Numbered from the stretch's first letter, positions 1 through 7,267 are shown. The stretch is 13,637 bases of DNA from Candidatus Hydrogenedentota bacterium (GCA_029554925.1 JAKPUV010000574.1:1-13637), one strand, 5' to 3'. Made by a program: numbers and translations. Notes: generated by a model from the sequence alone, not told the origin.

Positions 1-3000
1 TCCAGCGACCAGCCGTCAGCCTTCAATTGTGGCGGCTTGTAGCGCGCGCCCCGGGCTGCGACCGACTCAGGGAGCGAACCGAACTCTTTTTCGTCCTTAA
101 CGACCAAGACCGAGAATGTGTGGCTGTCGGCGGGGGAAACCTTGGAGGCGATGACGATGATCGGGTCCGTTGCCGCCTCGAACACCGGCAGCTCGCAGAA
201 GTCAACCAGAGTCTCGATCTGTTGCGCGGCGAGAAGCTGGCGCAAGGCCCTTCCGTATCCGGCCTTTTGGAATTTGTTGGAGGTGATGAATCCCAGAATC
301 CCGCCGCTCCGAAGGAGAGACAGACCGCGCTCATAGAAGAAGCAGTAGACGTCCCCGCGAGCGGCGAAGGTTTTGAAGGTGCTGCGCCAAACCTCTTGCT
401 GCTTCGTCCTCGCGAACTTCTCCACGGAGATATACGGCGGGTTTCCGATTACGACATCGAAGCCATCCTTCAAGGACCGCCCGAACATCCAATGCGGGTC
501 GAAGAAGTCGGCGCTGGCCTGCGGGTCGAAGGGGTCCCACGCGGCGAGGTGCCTGGCTTTCGCGGCGTTCACGGTTCCAAGGCTGTCTGCGAGGGTGTCG
601 GCCAGCTTGCGGCGCAGGGCTTTGATTTCTCTCTGCAAGGCGAGTTTCTGGTCGCGCCGCTGGATGGTGAAGTGGCGGTGGTAAAGAGATTCGATCTCCT
701 GTTCAATCTCATGGACCATTGGATTCACGAGTTCAAACTGTTCCATCCGTTTGATTTCCGGCAGGCCGATGAGGGTATTGGCGGCGACGAACTTGGTCTC
801 CAGGTTGGGCAGGGGGCGGATGCCTCGGTTTTCCTTCTTGTTCAGATTGGTCCTCTGGTCGCAGACGAGGGAGATGAAGAAGCGGAGTTTGGTGATCTGG
901 ATGGCGACGGGCTGGATGTCCACGCCGTAGAGGCAGTTTTCGATGAGGTAGAGCTTGCGGCCGTAGTCGTCATTGTTGCCGGCGAAGGCGCGCTCCAGCT
1001 CCTCGCGCATGGGGGGGGAGTCGAGCTTGGCGAGCTGGGTCTGCTTCCAGCGCTCATTGTCGGGGTCGAGCTTGCCGAGGATATAGACGAGCTTGTGGAG
1101 GACGCCCATGGGGAAGGCCCCGGAACCGCAGGCGGGGTCGAGGACTTTCAGCGAATCAATCGCGGCAATAAGGCAGCCCACCTCGTCATCCGAGAACAGG
1201 TGCGGCTCGTCGGTGTAGGAAAACAACTGGTCCAGCCGCTGGGAGAGTGAGTGTGGGGCAGAGTGTGGGGCAGACATTCCTGTCTGCCCATTCTTAGAAG
1301 AAACGCTGGCAGAGGAATCGCAGACAGAAGACCCGGAAGAACCGCAGACAGGAATGTCTGCGCCACCTTGTTTTAGCCAGTACTCGTTGGGGGTGAGTCC
1401 GGGTTTGAGGGGGTTTTCCTGGATGTAGCGGAGGAAGTGGTGGTACTGGGCCTCGCTGCGGACGATGTGGTCGTAGGATTCGTCGAGCCAGAAGGTGCCG
1501 GAGGCGCCCAGGAGTTTGTTCGCCTCGCGGGCACTGGCGCCTTTGATGCCCTGGAGGAGTTTGGAGAGGTCGTGCCCCGGCAGGGGCTCAATGAGCGCGT
1601 GGACATGGTTGGGCATGATGACGGCGGAATGCACGATGAGGCGTTCACCGTCGAACTTGAGGAGGCAGGATTTGACGGCCTCGCGGATGTCGGGCCGGGC
1701 CAGCGCGCGGGAGCCCATGCCGGCGTCGAGCCACTGATCGAGCTGGTCCCCGAAGCGTTCGTTGTATTCGTCCCAGGTCTGTTCATCCCAGGGCTCGGGG
1801 TGGTGGCTGGTCCAGAGGTCGCGCTCGGCTTTCCAGGCTTTGAGTTTCTCCTGCGGGAGGGAGTCCGCCATGCGAAAGGTGATCCAGTAGATGGATCCGT
1901 CCTTTTTCCAGTGGGGAAGGTCTCGGCGGGTGATGGTGAGGGTGTCTTCTGACGGGGGGGCGGACGGGGAAGGGGAAGAAGGAGAAGAAAAAGAAGGAGA
2001 AGAAGAGGAGGAGGAGGAGGAAGAAGGGGAAGAGGAAGAGGAAGAGGAGGAAGAGGCAGACAGGAATGTCTGCTCCACCTTTGGGGCGACCTTTTGTTTT
2101 AGGTGGGCCTTGAGGGACTCGTCCACCATGTAGTCCACGATGGGGCGCGGGGTGTAGAAGGAGCCGGTCTGCTTGCGGGCGGTGGTCTTGGTCTCCTCGT
2201 TGTAGGAGGCGAGGAGGTTTTCAAAGACCTTGCCAAGCAGCTCGGGGTCGAGGGCGATTTCCTGGTCTATGGGGGTGTTTTCAACGATGGTGAACTTGTA
2301 GCGGTTCAGGAGGGTGATGAGGCCGGTGACGTTTTCGGATTTCCGTTTCTTGTCGCCGTAGACTTCAGAAAGGTCGGCGGTTTCCCCGCTGTCGAAGAAG
2401 AGGCGGTCGGGGACATGGGGGCGCTTTTTGTCATTGCGGGAGAAGCCGTCGAGGTAAAGCTTCCGGTTGGTTCCGTCCTCGGTGCGGTCGAGGCACTCGA
2501 AAAGGCCGCCGTTGAGGAAGGGGATGTCCTCGAACAGGGCGAGCGCCTCCTCCTCGGAAACGGCGAAGAGGCTCTCGTAGCGGTAGAGGGTGTTGACGTC
2601 ATAGGTGGCGCGGTTCTTCTGAAACCCCTCGTCCCGGGCGAAGAACCGGTACGGCTTGCCGGTGCTGTCCTTGCCCATGCGCTGGTTGAGCGTGGCGAAG
2701 AAGAGGTTCTGGAGGATGGCGAGGTAGTAGGTGGAGCTGGTCTCACTCTCGGGATCGAAGCCCTTGAGGATTCCGGCGAGGTCTGCGGGGTGGAAGAGCT
2801 TTTCCGGGATGAGGTCCTTTTCCTTGATGAACCAGCAGAAGATGAGGCGGGTGAGGAGGCGGATGAGGCCGGTGGCGCGGCGTTTCTCCTCATTGGGCTC
2901 CAGGTCGTCGGGGAACTCGACCTGCGGGAGCGCCCAGAAGTACCAGTTGGCCAGCTCGCGGTAGAAGCGCTCGTTGAGCAGCTCGACGTTGAATATCTGC

Positions 3001-3635
3001 TCCCACGCGGCGTGGAGGGTGTCGAAGTCGGTGATGGGCTTCTTCTGCGGGTGGACCAGATTGGGCAGCGCGAGGGAGGCGAGGATGTCGAGGTGGCCGC
3101 GGTGGGGCTGGGCGAAGCTGATGTCTCGGATGAGGGTGGCCTTTTCGAGGACGTCCCTGCTGTCGTCGAGCTTGTTCCGGCGGCGGTTGATGACGGCGAT
3201 GGTGAGGCGGTCGCCGTGCCTGAAGAGCACCATGACGGGCATGGGGAAGAGGCGGTTGATCTGGCGGGCGACGGCGGAGAACTTGCCGCGGGCATAGTCC
3301 CGGCCCTTGAGCCCGATGGCGACGAAGACGTACGACTTGAGCAGGCCGCGCTGGACGGAGTCGTCGGTGAAGAGGCTGTATTCGCGGCTGAGCTCCTGGT
3401 CCGTGAGCTGGAAGAGGAGGTCGGCGGATGTCCACTCGGGGACGAGGGCCTTGGCCTGGTCGAAGGGGCGGCCGGCGGCGAAGTGACCGAGAAAGTCCTG
3501 CGGCGTGGAGCCCGCGCCGACGATGAACCTGTCGCTCTCGTACCCCAGCGTCTTGAAGAACCGGCGGGCCGCATCCTTGAGCGGGAGGGTCTGGAACTCG
3601 GCGAGGTCGGTTTTCACGCGGTCGCCGACACTCAT
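1..3635 (-). CDS. Eco57I/TaqI-class adenine-specific DNA methyltransferase with an in-frame RAYT transposase insertion (3' end cut by window)
   Basis: I translated the whole frame; it is open for 1211 codons and runs off the window start. Motifs seen: GSFYTP (residues 491-496, motif X of gamma-class N6-adenine methyltransferases), DPACGSG (833-839, motif I, AdoMet binding) and NPPY (1065-1068, catalytic motif IV). The N-terminal ~490 residues, with stretches such as FLNGGLFE, are typical of large Eco57I-type modification enzymes. The expected product is an enzyme making N6-methyladenine in DNA. Residues about 513-799 are foreign to the family: a repeat-coded segment, a serine-rich linker, a complete RAYT domain and two more repeat copies, after which the family sequence resumes at RLDQLFSYTDEPH. 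Both junctions keep frame. The start ATG (3635) overlaps the helicase stop as ATGA and has a strong Shine-Dalgarno. Family assignment is secure; whether the chimera is active is unknown, and the target-recognition region lies outside the window. Confidence 0.93.
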   Translation of the reverse strand, partial: MSVGDRVKTDLAEFQTLPLKDAARRFFKTLGYESDRFIVGAGSTPQDFLGHFAAGRPFDQAKALVPEWTSADLLFQLTDQELSREYSLFTDDSVQRGLLKSYVFVAIGLKGRDYARGKFSAVARQINRLFPMPVMVLFRHGDRLTIAVINRRRNKLDDSRDVLEKATLIRDISFAQPHRGHLDILASLALPNLVHPQKKPITDFDTLHAAWEQIFNVELLNERFYRELANWYFWALPQVEFPDDLEPNEEKRRATGLIRLLTRLIFCWFIKEKDLIPEKLFHPADLAGILKGFDPESETSSTYYLAILQNLFFATLNQRMGKDSTGKPYRFFARDEGFQKNRATYDVNTLYRYESLFAVSEEEALALFEDIPFLNGGLFECLDRTEDGTNRKLYLDGFSRNDKKRPHVPDRLFFDSGETADLSEVYGDKKRKSENVTGLITLLNRYKFTIVENTPIDQEIALDPELLGKVFENLLASYNEETKTTARKQTGSFYTPRPIVDYMVDESLKAHLKQKVAPKVEQTFLSASSSSSSSSSPSSSSSSSSSPSFSSPSSPSPSAPPSEDTLTITRRDLPHWKKDGSIYWITFRMADSLPQEKLKAWKAERDLWTSHHPEPWDEQTWDEYNERFGDQLDQWLDAGMGSRALARPDIREAVKSCLLKFDGERLIVHSAVIMPNHVHALIEPLPGHDLSKLLQGIKGASAREANKLLGASGTFWLDESYDHIVRSEAQYHHFLRYIQENPLKPGLTPNEYWLKQGGADIPVCGSSGSSVCDSSASVSSKNGQTGMSAPHSAPHSLSQRLDQLFSYTDEPHLFSDDEVGCLIAAIDSLKVLDPACGSGAFPMGVLHKLVYILGKLDPDNERWKQTQLAKLDSPPMREELERAFAGNNDDYGRKLYLIENCLYGVDIQPVAIQITKLRFFISLVCDQRTNLNKKENRGIRPLPNLETKFVAANTLIGLPEIKRMEQFELVNPMVHEIEQEIESLYHRHFTIQRRDQKLALQREIKALRRKLADTLADSLGTVNAAKARHLAAWDPFDPQASADFFDPHWMFGRSLKDGFDVVIGNPPYISVEKFARTKQQEVWRSTFKTFAARGDVYCFFYERGLSLLRSGGILGFITSNKFQKAGYGRALRQLLAAQQIETLVDFCELPVFEAATDPIIVIASKVSPADSHTFSVLVVKDEKEFGSLPESVAARGARYKPPQLKADGWSL
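1249..1272. repeat. 12-bp tandem duplication
   Basis: GAGTGTGGGGCA occurs twice head to tail (1249-1260 and 1261-1272) at the junction where methyltransferase sequence resumes. It encodes a repeated SAPH in the fusion and overlaps the edge of the repeat copy at 1270-1287. Confidence 0.85.
1265..1366. repeat. Inverted pair of REP-like repeats (REPIN-like), downstream flank of the RAYT
   Basis: The 18-mer occurs at 1270-1287 (TTCC core) and inverted at 1344-1361 (GGAA core). The extended arms 1265-1287 and 1344-1366 pair over 22 of 23 positions, separated by 56 nt. A half copy, GCAGACAG, lies between them at 1320-1327. On the minus strand the two copies are read in different frames and orientations, as ADIPVC and QTGMSA, without interrupting the methyltransferase frame. 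Confidence 0.85.
1368..1943 (-). mobile_element. REP-associated tyrosine transposase (RAYT, Y1/HUH) domain embedded in the methyltransferase
   Basis: Residues about 565-756 of the fusion read as an apparently complete RAYT: an N-terminal DLPHWKKDGSIYWITFRMAD block, the HUH motif HVH (677-679) in MPNHVHALIEP, FWLDESYDHIVR, and LRYIQENPLKPGL, whose Tyr737 matches the catalytic tyrosine of TnpA-REP proteins (established for that family). These enzymes nick single-stranded REP hairpins. The domain lies in the same strand and frame as the methyltransferase. Between the methyltransferase part and the RAYT core I find no in-frame ATG, GTG or TTG that would start it independently; the first internal ATG is at 1871, inside the domain. 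There is also no stop after it. It can therefore be made in full only as part of the fusion. REP-type repeats flank it on both sides, as is usual for stand-alone RAYT genes. Confidence 0.9.
1966..2056 (+). repeat. 91-nt homopurine tract (GA-rich low-complexity)
   Basis: Every base on the plus strand from 1966 to 2056 is G or A, with runs of GGA, GAA and GGAGAA-type units. On the coding (minus) strand it is all pyrimidine and encodes a Ser-rich linker with a few Pro and Phe (residues about 528-557), directly before the RAYT domain. Such tracts are prone to slippage and can form triplex structures; expansion in multiples of three would only lengthen the linker. Confidence 0.95.
2056..2102. repeat. 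REP-like palindromic repeat, upstream flank of the RAYT
   Basis: The 18-mer GCAGACAGGAATGTCTGC lies at 2056-2073: 7-bp inverted arms around a GGAA core. It continues as CCACCTT and, after a short extra segment, GTTTTAG ending at 2102, an arrangement shared with the copy at 1344-1376. Read on the minus strand it encodes QTFLSA within the methyltransferase fusion. Confidence 0.85.
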
Positions 3636-6600
3636 GCAATGTCCTCCTTGATGACCAGCCAGGTGATGAGCTCGAGGTCCGTGTCCTCTTGAACCTGCTC
3701 GCGGGCGTTCGGCAGGACGAAGCTGCGGCCGGACTGAAGGCCGGAGGCGGCGCGTTTGCGGAAGGTGGCCGCAATGGAGGCGACGGCCTTTTGCAGGAGC
3801 GCGCTGTATTGCGCCATGTCCCGGCCGTTGTCGGTCTCGCGGTCAAAGAGGTCGCAGAGGCCGCGCCAGGGCTCGTCCACGCCGAGGCAGAGGGACCGGT
3901 AGATTTCGAGAATCTGCTTGGGGCTCGTGAAGGTGTAGCGGACCTCGCCGTCGTCGCGAATGTAGACGAGGAAGTAGGGGTGGAGGGGGTTGACGGCCTC
4001 GTTGCCCCGGCCGTCGCCGGTGTGGCGGAGGCAGAAGATGACGCCGGGACGGACCTGGGGGTATTCGGAGTCCGGGGGCGCGAGGGCGTAGAGGCCCAGG
4101 GGGGCCTTTTCGAGGCGCTCGCGGTTGGCCGCGATGTAGTTGGCGAGCTCCATGCGGAAGTCGTTGAGGTTGAACTCGTTGAGGGCGACGGACTCGTTGA
4201 AGTCCTCAAGGTCGAGGACTTCATCCTTGAGCCGGAGGAGCTGGCGGTCGCGGTAGCGGAGGTCGGCCTGGATCAGCTCGCGGAGGTCCTCGGCCTGAAG
4301 GATGTTGTCCTCAGCCGTGGCGGAGAGGTCCACGAGGGCCATGCGGGCCTCGACGCGGTTCTTGAGGTTGATGTACTTGTTGAGGTCGGGGGTGGGCCAG
4401 AAATTGACGAGCTGGATTCCCGGGTTCAGGCTGCCGAGGCGGTCAATGCGCCCAAAGCGCTGGATGATGCGGACGGGGTTCCAGTGGATGTCGTAGTTGA
4501 CGAGAAAGTCGCAGTCCTGGAGGTTCTGGCCCTCGCTGATGCAGTCGGTGGCGATGAGGAGGTCAATCTCCCCGTTCTGCGGGAGGGCGGGCATCTTGTC
4601 GCGCTGCTTGGCCCGGGGCGCGAAGTTTACAAGAATTTCCGTGTAATTGGGGCGGCCCAGGGTGGTGCGGTTGGGCCGGGCGCCGCCGGACACAAGGGCG
4701 ATGTGAATGCCCAGCTCCTCCCTGGCCCATGTCGCGAGGTTCTCGTAGAGGTAGGCCGCCGTGTCCGCGAAGGCGCAGAACACAATCACCTTGCGGTTGG
4801 GCTCGCCGCGGCTGTTGACCGTCGGGTTCTTGACCTTTTCCTCAATAATGCCGCGCAGTTCGCGCAGTTTGGCGTCGCGGTCGGGGGTGACGGCGTGGGC
4901 GTTGTTGCGCAGCTTGAAAAGCTGTTCCCGGTCGCTCATAAGGTCCTTGAGCCACCGGTCCACATCGAGGTGAGCCATCTTGAACTTTCGGCTGCCGCCC
5001 ACCTCGAAAGCCTCCAACAGTTCCTCGTCGTCCTCTTCGGGCAGCTCCATTTCGAGCTGGTCGGGGGGGATTAGGTGCTCCTGGACTCCGGGGCTACCCG
5101 GGCGGGATGCCTGCTGCTTGAACGCCTTGAGGCGGCGTTCAAGATGCTCGATTTTCTCGACCGTCCGCTCCATGGTGATGGCAAAGGAGTGGACGGAACT
5201 CTCGAGGCGCTTGAGGAAGTTCACCTTCATCATGCCGATGAGGAAGCGCTCGCGCTCGGCCTGGGAGAAGTTCCGGACGCGCTCCTCCTCGTATATTCCC
5301 TTGAACTCCTCCCTGACATACCGGGAGGGGTTGAACAGGCAGAGCTGGTAATTGTCGATTTCGTCGTTGAGCTGGTCGTAGGAGAGGAAATGCCCCTTCC
5401 GGTCTATCTCCGAGATGAGGGAAATCGGTTTAAGGCGGCGGGGGAAGCTGCCGATCTCCGCCAGCGCGGCCTTGTAGTAGCGCTGGATATGCTTGCGGGA
5501 GCGGGCAATGGTCAGCTCGTCGAGAAGGGTGAAAAAACCGGCGGGCAGGCGGTCCATGAGCGCCCGCACATCCTTGTCCCCCTGGCCGCGCGCCCATTCC
5601 ATAAAGGTCTTCTGCGCCGCCCCGAGGGTGTCGCGTATGCTTGACACCTCGAAGGACTTCTCGAAGGCGTCGTCTCGCCCCTCGGTGGCGATGTAAATCT
5701 GGTTGCGCAGGTCTTTCAGGTCGTTGTTGACGGGCGTGGCGGAGAGAAGGAGCACCTTGGTCTTGACCCCCGCCTTAATGATGTCCTCCATGAGGCGCTC
5801 GTAGCGGCTCCGGCGGATGACGTTCCCGTCCTGGTCGCGGCGGCCCGGCGTGTTGTTGCGGAAATTGTGGGACTCGTCAATGACGACGAGGTCGTAGTTG
5901 CCCCAGTTGAGGGTGCCCAGGTCTATGCCGTCGGACTGGCCGGTTTCGCGGGACAAGTCGGTGTGGGCGAGAACGGTGTAGGCGAAGCGGTCGCGCAGGA
6001 AGGGGTTCAGGGTGCTGTTGTTCTGGGCGAGGTAGACCGTCCAGTTGTCCTTGAGCTTCTTGGGGCAGAGCACGAGCACGCGGTGGTTGCGCAGCTCAAA
6101 ATACTTGATGACGGCGAGGGCGGTGTAGGTCTTGCCCAGGCCGACGCTGTCGGCGAGGATGCAGCCGTTGTGGGCGTTGATCTTGTTGATGGCCCCCTTG
6201 ACGCCGTCCTTCTGGAAGTCGTAGAGGGCGCGCCAGATGTCCGTGTCCACGATGGCGGTCCGGTCGAAGAGCCGGGCGTCGTCGTCCCCCTCCTTCAAGA
6301 ACCGCTCAAACACATGAAAGAGCGTCTTGAAGTACACGAATTCCGGGGAGTTGTCCGTGTACAGCTTCGCCAGGGCTTCCAGCACCTTCTGCTTGACGTC
6401 CTCGACTAGTTTCTCATCGCCCCACAGCTCGTCGAACCAGGCCTTAAGATCCGCCCGGTCGCGGTCGCCGTCCACGACCAGGTTCAGCTCGATGTTCGGG
6501 GTGGCCGCCACGCCCAGCCCGCGGCGGGTGAAATTGGAGCTGCCGAGGAGGGCGTGCTCCCGGTGGCCGTCGTGGATGTGGTAGAGCTTCCCGTGGAGGA

Positions 6601-6967
6601 GGTTGGACTCGCGTATGGAGCGAATCTCGGCCTTTTTCTCGATCCACTGGGCGCACCGGTGGGCGACTTCCTTCTGCTGGAGCCGGTTTTCCAGGGAAAT
6701 CCCGTTGTCCTCAAGTCTGAACGCCTTGCTTTCGGTCTTTTCGGGGTCCAGGGTGTTGACATAGCGCGGTTCGCCGAAAAGGAAGCGCATGCCGCCGATC
6801 TGGTCGAGCTCCGCGCCCAGCGCCTCGTAGGCGTAAATGGTGAAATAGGCGGAGACAATGGAGAGGGCGCTGCCCTCTGCAATTCGGTCCTTCAGGAAGT
6901 CGGCGACACGCCCCCTGCGGTGGTTGTCAATGATCCCCGAATCCGCCGCAACCTTGTTTTCTTCCAT
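3632..6967 (-). CDS. PLD-like domain / SNF2-family helicase fusion
   Basis: 1111 residues from the ATG at 6967. The N-terminal part (about 20-180) is phospholipase-D-like: HGK (125-127) and GSSNFTRRGL (SSNF 143-146) followed by NIELNLV. The acidic residue expected in HxKx4D sits one position late (HGKLYHIHD), so nuclease activity is uncertain. A complete SNF2 motor follows: SVGLGKT (274-280, Walker A), DESH (364-367), SATP (409-412), ATDCISEGQNLQ (806-817) and QRFGRIDR (836-843, arginine fingers). The protein is expected to be a dsDNA translocase acting with the methyltransferase encoded immediately after it (ATGA overlap), comparable to helicase-methylase pairs such as DrmD/DrmMI of class 1 DISARM; that comparison is inference. 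An upstream in-frame ATG at 7051 adds 28 residues with no family resemblance and no ribosome binding site. The ATG at 6967 has AAGGG 9 nt upstream, so I chose it. Confidence 0.92.
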   Translation of the reverse strand: MEENKVAADSGIIDNHRRGRVADFLKDRIAEGSALSIVSAYFTIYAYEALGAELDQIGGMRFLFGEPRYVNTLDPEKTESKAFRLEDNGISLENRLQQKEVAHRCAQWIEKKAEIRSIRESNLLHGKLYHIHDGHREHALLGSSNFTRRGLGVAATPNIELNLVVDGDRDRADLKAWFDELWGDEKLVEDVKQKVLEALAKLYTDNSPEFVYFKTLFHVFERFLKEGDDDARLFDRTAIVDTDIWRALYDFQKDGVKGAINKINAHNGCILADSVGLGKTYTALAVIKYFELRNHRVLVLCPKKLKDNWTVYLAQNNSTLNPFLRDRFAYTVLAHTDLSRETGQSDGIDLGTLNWGNYDLVVIDESHNFRNNTPGRRDQDGNVIRRSRYERLMEDIIKAGVKTKVLLLSATPVNNDLKDLRNQIYIATEGRDDAFEKSFEVSSIRDTLGAAQKTFMEWARGQGDKDVRALMDRLPAGFFTLLDELTIARSRKHIQRYYKAALAEIGSFPRRLKPISLISEIDRKGHFLSYDQLNDEIDNYQLCLFNPSRYVREEFKGIYEEERVRNFSQAERERFLIGMMKVNFLKRLESSVHSFAITMERTVEKIEHLERRLKAFKQQASRPGSPGVQEHLIPPDQLEMELPEEDDEELLEAFEVGGSRKFKMAHLDVDRWLKDLMSDREQLFKLRNNAHAVTPDRDAKLRELRGIIEEKVKNPTVNSRGEPNRKVIVFCAFADTAAYLYENLATWAREELGIHIALVSGGARPNRTTLGRPNYTEILVNFAPRAKQRDKMPALPQNGEIDLLIATDCISEGQNLQDCDFLVNYDIHWNPVRIIQRFGRIDRLGSLNPGIQLVNFWPTPDLNKYINLKNRVEARMALVDLSATAEDNILQAEDLRELIQADLRYRDRQLLRLKDEVLDLEDFNESVALNEFNLNDFRMELANYIAANRERLEKAPLGLYALAPPDSEYPQVRPGVIFCLRHTGDGRGNEAVNPLHPYFLVYIRDDGEVRYTFTSPKQILEIYRSLCLGVDEPWRGLCDLFDRETDNGRDMAQYSALLQKAVASIAATFRKRAASGLQSGRSFVLPNAREQVQEDTDLELITWLVIKEDIA
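3642..3649 (-). promoter_or_regulatory. Shine-Dalgarno for the methyltransferase gene
   Basis: AAGGAGGA on the minus strand, 6 nt before the ATG at 3635 and lying inside the last codons of the helicase gene. It fixes the methyltransferase start and, with the ATGA overlap, indicates coupled translation of the two genes. Confidence 0.85.
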
Positions 6968-7097
6968 GCCTGTCCGCCCTTGACTCTTGGGACCGGCCTG
7001 GCCCCCTGTGCAATCGGTGGTCAGCGCGGGCCACCCGCCCCGTGGGTCCATGGTAGCCCGCTAGTACGCCCGGCATCAACTTTTTCGCATGACGGAC

Positions 7098-7118
7098 GGG
7101 CGGACAGGAATGGGCGGA
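7098..7118. repeat. Decayed REP-like copy
   Basis: GGGCGGACAGGAATGGGCGGA keeps the GACAGGAATG core of the 18-mer, but the right arm is degraded. It lies next to the intact pair at 7123-7183 and looks like an older copy. Confidence 0.5.
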
Positions 7119-7122
7119 CAAT

Positions 7123-7183
7123 GGGCAGACAGGAATGTCTGCCCCACATTGCATGAAGGTGCGGCAGACATTCCTGTCTGCCC
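7123..7183. repeat. REPIN-like inverted repeat pair (long hairpin)
   Basis: Two copies of the 18-mer in opposite orientation (7125-7142 with GGAA core, 7164-7181 with TTCC core). Extended arms 7123-7147 and 7159-7183 pair at 24 of 25 positions around an 11-nt loop. This is the classic REP-doublet layout mobilised by RAYT enzymes (established for REPINs), and the RAYT domain in this window flanks identical 18-mers. Confidence 0.88.
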
Positions 7184-7188
7184 CGGCG

Positions 7189-7216
7189 TTCCCCGGCGCC
7201 GCCTTTCGGCTATACT
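7189..7216 (+). promoter_or_regulatory. Possible promoter for the dinG-pgi cluster
   Basis: TATACT at 7211-7216 matches the -10 consensus at five of six positions. The -35 candidate TTCCCC (7189-7194, 16-nt spacer) is poor. The placement, 63 nt before the dinG start and just past the REPIN, is reasonable. Confidence 0.35.
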
Positions 7217-7267
7217 ACGGCCTGTTTTTCACCCGTTTGCGCCGTGAGTTGCTGCCGGCGCCACCCC

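Noticed and set aside
27..1250. Long plus-strand open frame (407 codons) opposite the methyltransferase
   Set aside because: It has no recognisable motifs, while the minus strand carries DPACGSG and NPPY. It is a shadow produced by high GC and biased third positions.
1265..2102. CRISPR array, because of several identical short repeats
   Set aside because: The copies are irregularly spaced, occur in both orientations, are internally palindromic and lie inside a coding frame with no cas genes nearby. They are REP-type elements.
1..3635. The methyltransferase as a pseudogene disrupted by the transposase
   Set aside because: The frame is open and continuous through the insert, and motifs X, I and IV are all intact, so nothing in the sequence shows disruption. 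Activity remains untested.
2103..5074. Two long plus-strand open frames (529 and 461 codons) opposite the methyltransferase and helicase
   Set aside because: Val/Glu/Gly/Leu-rich shadow translations without motifs; the opposite strand holds verified family motifs over the same interval.
6968..7051. Extended helicase start adding 28 residues
   Set aside because: The extra segment is Gly/Pro-rich with no family resemblance, and the upstream ATG lacks a ribosome binding site.
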